Source: Sporodiniella umbellata (taxonomy: Eukaryota; Mucoromycota; Mucoromycetes; Mucorales; Rhizopodaceae). Taken from it: a stretch of 64,000 nucleotides of DNA. The translations under genes were made by a program, and so were the position numbers. This document shows, piece by piece, positions 35,596 through 47,071 of the stretch. Numbering within the stretch: the stretch's first letter is position 1; each line of letters starts with the position of its first letter. Under the pieces are notes generated by a model, which was given only the letters and a program-made list of their open reading frames with translations, was not told where the DNA came from and did no database searches. The DNA is taken from NCBI GenBank assembly GCA_025677835.1, contig JAIXMR010000043.1:1-64000 (forward strand), in the 5' to 3' direction.

Positions 35596-38265
35596 TTTTA
35601 TAAAACCGCTTTATTTGATCATTTTCTTAAGCTACAAAGCAATATACGTATACAAAATAAATTTAATGGCTTTTTGTTAATACGCACCTTTTTTTATTAC
35701 TTTCGGTTGACAGTGTATAGCTTTGTAAATATTATAAAACTGTCTCCAGTTTTTTTTTTTGCTTTTGAGAGACGATAGTAATTTAGTAGACTAGTTGAAA
35801 GAGTGTTTTTTTGTCGGAAATGGTGTTGTTGATTGTTGTACGTGAATGCTGTTTCACAGTAATCGGAATTACCAACCTTGAAGTGATGAAAATCCAGCTT
35901 CAATTATAGAGTAGTAAACCGTTTAGTTTAAGTTGTTTTGGTAAAAAGATGACGATGAGCGGTAAAGAAAATTCGCCTTTCTTGATCAACATGACAAGAA
36001 TCGATGTATGGTTGAACATCATTGTTGTGATTACCATTGGCATTCTTTTTTTTTTTTCACAAGAAAAATCGAAGAGTTCCATCCAGCTAGTTATACGACT
36101 TCATCATTTAGCCACTTGTTTGTTCGAATCGGGTTGATATAATAGTAGTTAGATATTGCCAACAGGAGGCTATTACATCAAGCTACGTAGCTAATGTAAC
36201 CTATGCAATAAGCATTGAACAGCAAGAAGCAATAGGAATTGTACTATTGGCTTCAAACTTTGGATTTAATATATACATCTCATCTACTGTTCCAGTTGGA
36301 GTAAAAATGGTACAGGTACCAACTGGGTCGGAAATTTTAGAACTACTTAAAATAAGGCGAATAATACATGGCTTTCTTTTTATAGCTCCTGAAAGATTTG
36401 TTAGTCATTGAAAGACACTCCTTTGGATTATTATAATTAAATTTAGAATAATTTTATTGGGGAAACGTTAAATTGCTATCATTGAGATACAGTGATAGGG
36501 CACTTTACTTATTCTAATTCTCCTGTTTATTAAAACAATGACAATCTAAGGATCACTGAAAAAGAATATGTATCTCTCAACAAGTAAGCTTCTATAAAAG
36601 GTAATTGTGTGATAACTTTTAACTTTCGTACATTGAACAAATTTCTGTTTTTACAGTAACCTTTCTTTTCGTATATACACTTGGATTTCTTATGAATATG
36701 TCGATAATATCAGAACCATTTAGGCATTCCATAACAGTAACACTTATACACCTTTGATTTGGGGCCCTGACCTTGGCAGGTTTATTTTTAGAAATCAAAC
36801 TCTACTTCGCATGATAAGGATTGAAGCCTGCTTCATTTACAAAAAAACCAACTCTTCTGGAGATCAACATTATTCTCTTTAAATTTCTAAAATAAAACTC
36901 TATTTCGAATTGTCGCATCTGAGTCTCGTTTCTCTTGAAGAATCTCAGCTCTTTTTGAGGATGAATTACATTTCGTCCTCTATGTTTATAAACTGTATTG
37001 GCCAAGACCCTTAAACCTGAGAAATCTTTACTGAGTTCTGGTTTTGATTTAATCAAAAAATTATGAGGCAAATACTTCAAAATTAATGCTTGGATTTGAT
37101 CCAGTCCTTATTCGAAAGCAAAAGATCTTAACGAGTTAGGTTTTCCCTTATCAAATTTAATATGCAAATTTATATAAAAAGAAGGCACTTAATGTTTTTA
37201 GGTTGAAGCTACTGCCTAAATTTTACAGTTGGCTGCCTTTTGCTCAATTCTCTTTCCAATCAACAATTCGTTATTGTCTAAGTGAATTTCTTTTTCACAA
37301 GCATATTAAATGTAAATATCTTAAATTTGATGCACATTGATCATTAACATCTATAACCTCCTATCTCCTTTTTTTTCCGGTAAGTAGCTCCAAAGATCTT
37401 ATTCAGCAATGTGACGAGTGCTTGAAAAAATGCATAGCAGGGTTTCGATCTTACGCCTTTTTTTTTTGGTTTGTATGTTCAAAAAAGTTAGCAATGGTAA
37501 GATTTAAAAAGCTGCTTCTTGAAAGCTTTGTTTTTTAAACTGTTGAGACTGACTTTTTTGTTTTATAAAAAAAAAAGAAAACCATAGAGTTAATAAGAAC
37601 ATACTATTGAAGAGATATTATTAAACTGAAGAATACTTTTTTTTTGAGATGTTCTTCCAGCTTAAATCTTTGAAATGTACTAAGGGGATCGGAAAAAAGA
37701 GCACTGTTATTAGGCGTGTGCCAACTAACCAGATGCTGGATCCGATTACTAAGTATTACAGACGAGTACTGGACAATACGCTTTTTTTTTATAAAATAAA
37801 TAATAATAAAAAGATGTGTTTTTTAACAGTAACCACAAACAAATCTTCGTTAGTCCGACAAAGAAAAGCACATTATCACACCTAGTACACAACTTAGCCT
37901 AAACAGCTTAAAGTCATTTTTTTTTCTTTGTGCTGACTAAATCTTTGTCGCTTTTATGGGTTTTTTTAAAGAATCTTGTGCAAATTACTGGGCAATACCT
38001 AACTAAAAAAAAGCTACAAACTAAAATTTAGCTGCGTCTCATTTCGTCTTTGGGGTGTCCGCGATTAACTAAATATAAAGCGTTTACGCTATCTTTTTTC
38101 TCCCGGTTTAGGTTTTATAAGGACTTGTGAACCCCACGTGTATCCATGTTTGTTGCCTGTTCTGTGTTATATTTTCTAAAAATGTTTACTCAGGAAACTG
38201 ACTACAAAAAAAGCTTCAATAATATTCCTTTCTTTCCTTTCTTTTTTTTTAAAAAAAAATCTATA
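35596..38265. other. AT-rich spacer with transposase relic
   Basis: Apart from the IS630-type relic at 36690-37080, no gene was recognised. A weak open frame at 37649-37885 begins with ATG (MFFQLKSLKCTKGIGKK) but shows no family motif. A T9A9 palindrome at 38242-38259 ends just before the fatty alcohol oxidase ATG. Confidence 0.5.
36690..37080 (-). pseudogene. Second decayed IS630/Tc1-type transposase fragment
   Basis: One minus-strand frame reads NTVYKHRGRN, then RNETQMRQFEIE, then GFFVNEAGFNPYHAK, a stop, then NKPAKVRAPNQRCISVTVME. The order matches the middle of fungal IS630/Tc1 transposases, where a (D)EAGF/DESGF motif is followed by PA-V-VP--R---T. The expected catalytic Asp is Asn here (VNEAGF) and an in-frame TAG follows, so it is dead. 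It differs clearly from the relic at 11 kb, so it came from another element. Confidence 0.6.
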
Positions 38266-40620
38266 ATGGTCACCTTAGATTCTTCTCGCTTTATACATCG
38301 TACTGCATCTCCACTTCAACTGAACGACTCTCAGCTGAAAACGCTTGGGGCTTTGATGGAGACCTTCATACAAAGATTAGTGCCTGCAGAAGAAAATGCT
38401 TTGGTAGAAAAAAGAAGATCTACACATACAGAAAATCAAGTTCGTTCTTTTTGTCAAAAATCAGGTCTGGATTATATCGAGACTGCATTGGCGATAGTTC
38501 GAAGCACATATATGCCCAACAAACAACAGAAACTCAGTCAACTGCTAAGTTTGATATCCTCTCCTGAGGGTATTGAAACATTGACAGGCCAAAATAAGCC
38601 ATTTGTAGAGCTTTCTGTTCTAGAAAGAGAAAAAATACTCACAAAATGGAGCCAGTCTTCCTCTGCTAGCGCCAAAACAATATTTAAGCTTTTTCGTAAT
38701 CTGTCTATGTCTTCTTTTTATCTAAACATATCTGAAGACACAAAAGAATCTTTAAATTGGAAATCAGCTAATCTAGACTTTCCGAACGTTAAAGAGCCTC
38801 TTCCAATGTTAGCAGATATAAAAGAAGACTCAATCTTTGATGTTATCGTAATCGGAAGCGGAGCTGGTGGAGGTAGTGGAAGTCCCCTTTCTTTGAAGAT
38901 GCAATTTCTAACATAAATTTTTAGGTGTAGTTGCTAGTCAGCTAGCTGAAGCAGGCCAATCTGTACTTGTTATTGAAAAAGGAAAATATTTTCATGAAAG
39001 CAAAATGCAAAGTAGTGAAATTTTCGGATACTCAAATATGTATGAAGGCGGTGGACCGATCACCAGTACCAACAGTTCTATTTCAATGGTTGCTGGTAGT
39101 ACATTTGGTGGCGGAACTACCATCAATTGGTGTATTTGTTTGAGAGTAAAAAAAAAGTTTATACATGTATACAAGCTAAAAAAAAAAAAACCTCCCGTAG
39201 CCTCCACCTTCGCTTATAAGGAAATGGGTTAATCTAGGGCTTTCTTATTTCGAATCTCCAGAAGTTAGTATAAAAGCCTTTTACTAACATCCCCCTCTAA
39301 ACATTTGAATAGTATGCACAAAATATGGATAAAGTTTTAGCACGTATTGGGGCTTCTACTGACAATATAACCAAGAGCGGGTCTAGTGAAGTACTATTGA
39401 AGGGCTGCAGGTATACTTTTTTGTTGTTTATTTTGTTGTATAAACTGATTCTAAAGAACTTTCTTTTTTTTTTTCGAAAAAGAAACTTGGGTTACCATGC
39501 AGAGCCTCTACCACAAAACTCGGCCGGGAAAAAGCATGCATGTGGGTCGTGTTTTGCTGGATGTTCAGCTGGTGTCAAAAACGGCACAATGAATACTTGG
39601 CTCCGAGATGCTTTTGCAAATGGAGCTCAGTTTTTGGACCAGTCAAAGGTTAAAAGGGTGCTGATAGAAGGAGGGAAAGCAGTGGGCGTAGAGTGTGAAT
39701 TGCGTGACGGAAAAATAGTAAAAATTGGTGCAAAGTGTGTTGTTGTCAGTGGAGGATCGTTACAATCCCCTGGAATTTTATTACGTAGTGGATTGAAAAA
39801 TCCAATGATCGGCCGACATCTTAGGCTACATCCAGTAGTCTCTATCACTGGAATTTTCAAGGAACCAATCCAAGATTTCCAAGGCGATATGTCTACAATG
39901 TACTCCAAGGTTGCATATGATACGGAAAACGACGGCTACGGAAGCTACTTGGAGAGTATGAGTATGTCACCAGCGTTTTATTCTAGCTTTCTTCAATGGC
40001 GCGGAGGGGCAAACCATAAGGATAGCATGCTGGAATTCAACCGTGCAGCAACGTTTATGGTTCTTATCCATGATAAAGACTCAGAAAGCTCTGTAAAATA
40101 TGACGAGAGGGATAATGTTGTTGTAGAATACTCTCTTTCAGAAAGAGATACTCGCTCGATGATTGAAGGAATACAAAAAGGGGCAGATATTATGGTTGGT
40201 GCAGGTGCTCGTAAAGTGATCAGTGGCCAACTTTACTTGAATCCCTTTGAGTTTAGAGAGGATGAGGAATCTACAGTGAGCAACCCACGTTTTATTACTT
40301 GGAAAAAGAAAGTAAAAGAATATGGCGCGCCTGTAAATGGTACTGGCCTTACTTCGGCCCACCAAATGAGCTCAAAGTAATTATAGTACCCATAATGCTT
40401 TGAACATTAACTAACTGTTTATAGTCGAATGGGAACTTCTCCCAAAACTTCTGTTGTTCAGCCTACGGGAGAGACCTGGGAAACAAAGAACCTGTATGTG
40501 GCTGACTCTTCTGTATTGCCTACGTCACCAGGTGTAAATCCAATGGTAATAATTGAAACGATCGCGCTACATATATCGTCCTCTATATTAGAGCGCACTA
40601 AATTACGAGGAAAAATCTAA
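38266..40620 (+). CDS. FAO1: Long-chain (fatty) alcohol oxidase, GMC oxidoreductase family
   Basis: FAD-dependent oxidase that turns long-chain alcohols into aldehydes in the omega-oxidation route. Exons 38266-38872, 38925-39145, 39201-39263, 39313-39410, 39483-40376 and 40425-40620 give 692 residues. The FAD-binding GSGAGGGVVA is split by intron 1 (near residue 198). Then come EKGKYF, GSTFGGGTTINW, the Cys-rich HACGSCFAGC typical of FAO proteins, GRHLRLHPV, TSAHQMSSNRMG and the C-terminal VADSSVLPTSPGVNPM. The start was placed at 38266, just after a T9A9 tract; in-frame ATGs at 38146 and 38182 are possible. No PTS1 signal is seen at the C-terminus (RGKI). It sits 150 nt before the SET gene. 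Confidence 0.92.
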
Positions 40621-40770
40621 GTTTTCTTTTTTATGTTCCGAATAAACAGTTGTTTCAGCAGAGAAATATTTTTCAATGAAGCCATTCTAAAACTGTGACT
40701 TTCTTAAATGTTATGACATGAGGGTTTTTCATTTTCATTTTTTCTTTTTCTCTAGTTCGTATATCACAAA

Positions 40771-41737
40771 ATGTCTATTGAAGATAACGTAGAGTCCAAA
40801 CTTCAAGCACTTGATGAAGAGTCTATCAAGGTCATGGAGGAAGTCCAAGTCTATCAACGGCAACTTTTTATCCCTATCTGGGAAAAGAGACGTGAAACGG
40901 TCAAAAAAATCCCTAACTTCTGGGGCACTGCTGTAAGTTAGGCCATAAACAACTTAAACATTACTCATTTTCTTTTTTTTCTTTTTTTTTCAAAAGATCG
41001 GCAACTGTCCTATGTTTTGCGAGAATGCTTCGGAAAATGATGCTGAAGTAAAATTGCTTATTCTTGATCTAGATCTTTACTGACTCCAAAAAAGGCTTTA
41101 GATAACTTGATTGATTTCCATGTTGAGTTCGATAAGAGCGACCCTGAATACCGCAAAGTAATTGCCGTAAGTTTACACTTGGTTCAAAAAAAAAAAAAAA
41201 GACACTAGATTCAGCTATTGTGTAGACTTTTAAAAAAAATGACGTTTTCAAAAACGAGACTTTGACAAAGGTACAAGTTTGGATAAACACAAGCTTTGTT
41301 ACTTACACCATCAATAGGAAATCACCCTCAATACAGAGGGAGAAGGAGTTGTAGTTTCAAAGTCTACGATTGAATACCTTAAAGAAAAGGTAATTTTATA
41401 TAAAAGCCACCAGCTATTTACAAAAGCATAGACAAACAAGCGCAAAGCCGATACTCTTGAAGACGATGAAGACGATCTCCTAACCCAATCTTTTCTCGAA
41501 TGGTTTGCCAATGACGATGTTCTGTCCGCTAGTGTTCTTTGGTAAGCTTTATTTTGTTGTCTGTTTAGGAAAAAACTAACGTATTACAGCGATGACATCT
41601 TCCCCAACGCCGTTGACTATTTCACGGGACATGATGAAGATGATATTGACGATGACGAAGAAATCGATCTTGATTCGGAAGAAGATGAGGATGAAGACGA
41701 AGAAGAGAAGCCTAAGACTAAAAAGTCCAAAAAATAA
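40771..41737 (+). CDS. SET/NAP-family histone chaperone
   Basis: Seven exons in phase (40771-40932, 40997-41047, 41095-41166, 41226-41270, 41318-41389, 41432-41541, 41590-41737) give 219 residues. The NAP-type dimerisation helix comes first (KVMEEVQVYQRQLFIPIW), then IPNFWGTAIGNCP, HVEFDKSDPEYRKV, the earmuff core (NETLTKEITLNTEGEGV), and SFLEWFAND. The C-terminus is a long Asp/Glu tail, followed by a Lys-rich, NLS-like KPKTKKSKK. Length and motifs fit SET/TAF-I or Vps75 rather than the longer Nap1. It probably handles H3-H4 or H2A-H2B in the nucleus. It is convergent with eL18, with 110 nt between stop codons. Confidence 0.9.
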
Positions 41738-41847
41738 ATCATATTTTTTTTTCAACGCATGTTGTTTTTATTACACACACAAAAAACACGCACACATAGA
41801 ATACACACACATACGCACATACAAAATAACAAAAGAAAGTGGACTGT

Positions 41848-42651
41848 TTAGACCTTGAAGCCGCGAGAAGCACGCTTACCACGAGCACGTTCAAACTTAC
41901 GTCCCTTGGAGCGTACATAAGGCTTCTTGTTTTTGTGGGGACCGAAACCAAAGTGCTTAACAGATTCACGGGAGTTCTTAGCACCACGGATAAGGAGGGT
42001 GTTGGCACCAGTGGGGGCACGGAGAGCCAACTGATCCAAGGTCAAACACTCACCACCAGCCTTCAAGATACGAGCCTTAGCAGTCTTGGTGAAGTGAAGA
42101 GCAGCAATGGAGAGCTTGGGGAGGTCAAGAAGACGAGAGTCATCAGTGACGGTACCAACAACAACGGTGGTCTTGTTATCCTTGGTATTGCGGACAACAC
42201 GAGAGACGGTGACAGGAGGGCGGTTAACACGAGACATAAAAAGACGCTTCAAGACAATCTTGTTGAACTTGGCATCAGTACGGCGAGCAAGGAAACGGTA
42301 AAGCTAATTATAAAAAACGATACTGATAAGAAAACTGCTGAGGTAATTTAGGTTGAGGTTCTATCTTTTTTTTCTTTTTCTTTTTTTACCTTGACCAACA
42401 AAGCCAAGTAAACGTTGTCAGACTTAGGGGCTGTACGGTTACTGTTCTTAACGTGATGGTTCTTCAAGTCAATACCCTGAATTTCCAAAAAAAAAAAAAA
42501 AAAAAAAAAAGTCAATTTCGTTCATTCTCATGATTGCTTTTGCTCCTTTTTTTTTTTTTTCTATCATTCCCGTACACACACACACACATCCATTCATTTG
42601 CTTAACCATCCATCCGTTACCCCATCTTTATCTCGGTAGATACTTTACCAT
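41848..42651 (-). CDS. RPL18: 60S ribosomal protein eL18
   Basis: Exons on the minus strand: 42649-42651 (the ATG only), 42390-42476 and 41848-42303, giving 181 residues, close to the usual 185-188. The protein reads [71 protein letters not shown] and ends [20 protein letters not shown]. The first intron (42477-42648, 172 nt) begins directly after the start codon; it is typical for ribosomal protein genes to have an intron near the start. That intron contains a CA/GT repeat and about 24 T's before its acceptor. Codon use is visibly biased (AAG, GTC, CGT), as in highly expressed genes. Confidence 0.95.
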
Positions 42652-44542
42652 TGTTAGCGATGTTTTGACAGCTGAAGTGTTAAAGAAGGAATCCTTCGAA
42701 TTGCTCACCCAACTCCCATCCAAAGCCCCTCAGGCATCGTACCGAAGGTGCTGAATCTGCATTTCTAAAATGGGTAAAAACAGTCACATTCATTTATATC
42801 TATATACAAAGTGAGACAAACCAAAAGGTCGGACATATGGCATCTTTTAAAAAAATTAGACAAACTCTCTATCCTGGATAATATTATGCACAGCTTGCCA
42901 GTGCTGATCAGGGTTTTGTAGTTGGTTTGCCTCTCCTACTATTTAATGATATATATACAGTTATCATCTACTTGATACGCTCGGTTACAATACTCAAAAA
43001 GCGAAAGAAAAAAGTATATTCTGGTCGTCGTGGAATTACCAGAAACAATAGAATCTATAGTGTCCTTACAATAGCAAACGATCCAAATTGAAGCATATTC
43101 GGTTTGAATTCTAAAAAATAGTATCGGCCTGGTTTTTTTTTCTATCGTTCTTAATATATTATCAAAAAGCCCGTTTGGATGTACAGTGCTTGGTAAATGC
43201 TAGATTAAATGATGAGATAGTTGGTGTGCTACTTCTTTAATTTTACAGCGTTCCTGCATTTAAAAACTGCCAGAAAAGTTAGTACTTAAAGTTATTATTA
43301 CTATTGTCAGATAATCTCCAGATGTCATTTAAAGTGAAGTTAAAAAAGAACTATAGTAGCTACGGAAACGCAAAAGTGTTTCGTTTGTAAAGAGAGAATG
43401 AAGATACAGCTTTTGTACGAACTAGTTACTAGGATATTTTAGAACACATCCTATACATTGGACATATAAGTATTTCTAAATCTCTATGTGTTTTTTTTCA
43501 AACATAGTTTGATTGGCACCGGAAGATAGGGCTCTCTGGCATTTCTTTCCTGCATACTTCACTTGCTCCTCTGTAGACACCTTCAGAAAGCAAACTATAA
43601 CTTTCACATATTTTTAACCATTTTTTTTAGGCAAACGCTTTTAATTGAATACATTCGTCCAGCAAAGCGATCTAAATTTTTCATCCCAATTTGAAATGAA
43701 GTTTGGCTTGTATATTTAATGCTCTTAAATAAATCACTATAATTGCACAAGTAGTCAGCAAAATATAACGGAAAGTAAAAAAAAAAAAGAGGTTTTGGGA
43801 TCACTTGAATTGGGATCGTTATAAGATTTTCAGTAAAAGGCTTATAGGGTTTAAAACATGAAGACGATCCAGTAACAAACAAAACGAATCTTAATTAGAA
43901 AACAATATATATTTTTGTTTCTGTTGTCGTTTACATTAATTAATCAGGATAGCGTTACTTATTTGCTACTTAATTGGATCGCAATTGTTTATTTTGAGCC
44001 TCGAATAATATATTGTACACATCAGTGCTCATATTATTTGTTTACGCTTGCACATCGATTTTATAAAAATGTATTCTGATTGAAACGATATTGATAATGC
44101 TCACAGACATTTTAGGGCAGCTTGTTGTGAGTATCACTATTAACCTAATTAGTCTAAAATATATACATATGAAAGGGGCTTTTCTAAAACTGTCCGAAGA
44201 AATGAAGCAGGATGTCCTTACTTGGTAACTGCCTTTTCTGATTTCGTTTAAAGGTCCGTCCCTAAATCAAAATTCAGTTTTCCAAATGTGCATTTTGTCC
44301 AATGAAAACTATTTCGTCATTGTCCGACGTGTCCCGCTTCCTATTATAGTTGATTTGCCTTTCTTTTTTTTTCTTTGCTCTTTTCCCCTTTCTTTTGTTC
44401 TGCCAAATATATATATATATATACATACATATATAAAATCCAGAGCCATCCAAAAAAAAAAAAAAAAAGAAGCTGTGGAGAAGAGGGCCTTTTCAACAAA
44501 CGTTTCTATACACATTTTCTCTAACAACTGTCTCCTATAAAT
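42652..44542. other. AT-rich spacer with eL18 promoter
   Basis: The first few hundred bases upstream of eL18 are less AT-rich (42660-42780) and are probably its promoter and leader. The rest is AT-rich, with a TA/CATA tract at 44407-44435 and an A run at 44452-44468 ahead of the next gene. No coding motif recognised. Confidence 0.5.
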
Positions 44543-47002
44543 ATGAGTCCATCTGAAATAGTTTACACTGTGCACAAATTTGTTGCTGAGAACGTTGATG
44601 AGATTTCGCTCAACGTTGGAGAGAAGGTACTTGTTGTTGAGAAAGACGAAGGATATAACGATGGTTGGTGGAAGGTAATACTACTTCATTAAGTTTCAGG
44701 GCTGATTTGTTTAACAGGGCCGTAACGAGAAAGGTGACTTGGGACTGTTCCCCATATCATATACAGTATCCAAGCCTCCAGCTAATGTCTTGGAGCAAGA
44801 AATGAATCGAATCAGGATTTCGACAGACGGTAGAATGGGTAAACGTAATTCAGTATTACCTAAGCATGTCTCAAGTCTGTCATCAAAAAATATCCAGTCG
44901 ATTGTGAAACAATCATTAAACAGCCCATTGTTGAAACAAAAAGCTGTAGAGGAGTGGAATTCCAAAGAAGTAGAGATTTGGTTGACAGAAATGGGCTTTG
45001 ACGACAACCTTGCAAAAAATTTTAAAGGTAGATTCCTACATAGCAAGTTTATCTGTGATTTTAAGCAAAAATAGACCAGGAGATTACAGGCGATATCCTG
45101 CTTGAGCTGACTCTTGATTCACTAAAAGAACTACAAATCGATACGTTTGGAAAAAGGTTCAAGGTGCATAGTGCCATCACCAAACTAAAAAACGAAACCA
45201 AGGTAAGAGGAAACTGTTGTAAGAACTTATTTACACATGCAGTATCCATCTTCTTTTGAGCCTTCTGCAGAGCTGAGCAAAAAGCCATACTACAATAGTT
45301 TTTCTGATGACGACGATTTAAATTCAACTTATAGTGCGTCCACTAGAAATTCTCGACTTCCTAGTATCCGTAACGAATCAAGGACGTCTATACACCTTCA
45401 AAGGTTGCCTCCGATACCTCATATAGTTAGAAAGCCAAGTCAAATGAGTACAGCTAGTGCCTTTAGATGGAATCAAACACAGTCTATATTAGATGAAAAA
45501 GCAAACCAAGAGCAGCCTGATAAACGATACACATTAGATACACATGAGGTAATACAAAGCCCCGCCCTTTTTTGCGCTTTTTTAAAGTAGCATGAGTAGA
45601 ATAGTAGCAAATACAGCTTCATGAGATCTTCATTTTTGCACCCCAACAAATTACAGTCAATTTTACCGTCTACAAACACTATGAACCGACGATCAGAAGA
45701 TGTGCCTACCCACCACGAACCCTCCTCTGTACCCGATATGGAAGGTTGGCTTTACAAACAAGGTGACAGATACAAAAATTGGAACAAACGTTGGTTTGTG
45801 CTTAAATCTAGCAACCTATTTTATTTCAAAAGTCCAAAGGTAAGATATCTTAGAATATAATATTTTTTTTGTTCCGCCTTTTTAAGTTTGTTACTCGCTT
45901 TAGGCCATTCGTATGAAAGGAATAATTAATCTCAAAGGATATCGTATTGAGGTAGACAGCTCTCTTCACACAGGAAAATATTGCTTCAAAATGCACCATG
46001 AGAAGGAAAGAACGTTTTATTTCTATACCGACCACGAAAAATACATGAAAGATTGGCTGAAAGCGCTGATCAAAGCAACCATTGAAAGGGACTTCAGCAG
46101 TAAACTCTTCAGATTACGAAAAAGAAGCCGGCTAATCCTATCATATATATATAGCTCCCGTTTTGTCCTCAAATACAATCCCAACCATGTCGCTGGAGGC
46201 AGCTCGTAGAAAACAACCTAGACCACCTTCCACTCTATTTTTGGAACAGAAGAACCGCTCTTCTTCTATATCCCACTCCTACCCTCACTACGATTGCAGT
46301 TTGACACCCATGAAAGAGCACCCGGAAGAGCAGATCCTTCAGCAATCCTTCTCGTCGCCCGTAATGTCAGTCAGTAGGGCTCCTTCTCTCATTGATAACT
46401 CTTCGGGGTTTTCCTTTGAAAGGCGCCGACTGAAAGATTCTGGGTACAACAGTACCCCTAGTCGTTCACTCACACAAAGTAGCAATAGCACTAAAGCAAG
46501 CGGGAAAGTTACCCACGCCTTTTATCCTACAGAAGAGGACGAAGATTTGATAGATCCAGAAAGCATTCACGAGCGGCACAACTGCATGTCTGAAGAGGAA
46601 AACGAATCCATTCTATCATACCAACCCACATTTGATCAACATGAACTGCTAGCAAAGAAAAAGCAGTATATAGACTGGGTCAATCTGTATGCCCACAGCC
46701 AAATTCACGATCTCTCAGAACTATCGACAGGTGAAGTCTTGTTGGATTTGTTAGAGCACCTCAGCAAGAAAAAAATAAAGCGTAATCCTATCAACCAGAA
46801 TCAATCAGTTTATTCTCAAATGATGGATTGCATGATCACAGCCTTTGAACATATGCATAAGGAAGGTGTTCCCCTGAAAAATGGCTATACTTTTAGGGAT
46901 GTGCTCAATGGTCGTGAAGCAAAAATAATGAATCTATTGGACGATATCAAAGCTTGGTATGACAATAGCTGTACAGTAAAGGAAAAAAAAGACCTTATTT
47001 AA
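44543..47002 (+). CDS. SH3-SAM-PH polarity protein (BOI-like) with C-terminal CH-like region
   Basis: Exons 44543-44674, 44718-45027, 45075-45202, 45243-45548, 45657-45839, 45904-46099 and 46155-47002 give 700 residues. The SH3 domain (about 5-60) has the patterns ISLNVGEKVLVVEKDEG and GWWKGRNEKGDLGLFP. A SAM domain follows (EEWNSKEVEIWLTEMGF, then LLELTLDSLKEL), then a PH domain (MEGWLYKQGDRYKNWNKRWF, ending DWLKALIKA). The C-terminus (YIDWVNLYAHSQIHDLSEL, then FRDVLNGREAKIMNLLDDI) resembles a calponin-homology fold. Yeast Boi1/2 have SH3-SAM-PH and act in bud growth with Cdc42 and exocyst. The CH-like extension is the unusual part. Faces the kinase gene, with only 69 nt between stop codons. 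Confidence 0.85.
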
Positions 47003-47071
47003 ATTTAACATAACCCCTCCCCCTTCCCTCCAATGTATTATTATTATTATCATTATTAATTATTTTTTTTC

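Noticed and set aside
36118..36135. GTTCGAATC, a tRNA T-loop-like sequence
   Set aside because: No acceptor stem, D-arm or anticodon arm can be folded around it.
41839..42351. 170-codon plus-strand frame
   Set aside because: It is the antisense shadow of eL18, whose minus-strand protein is unmistakable.
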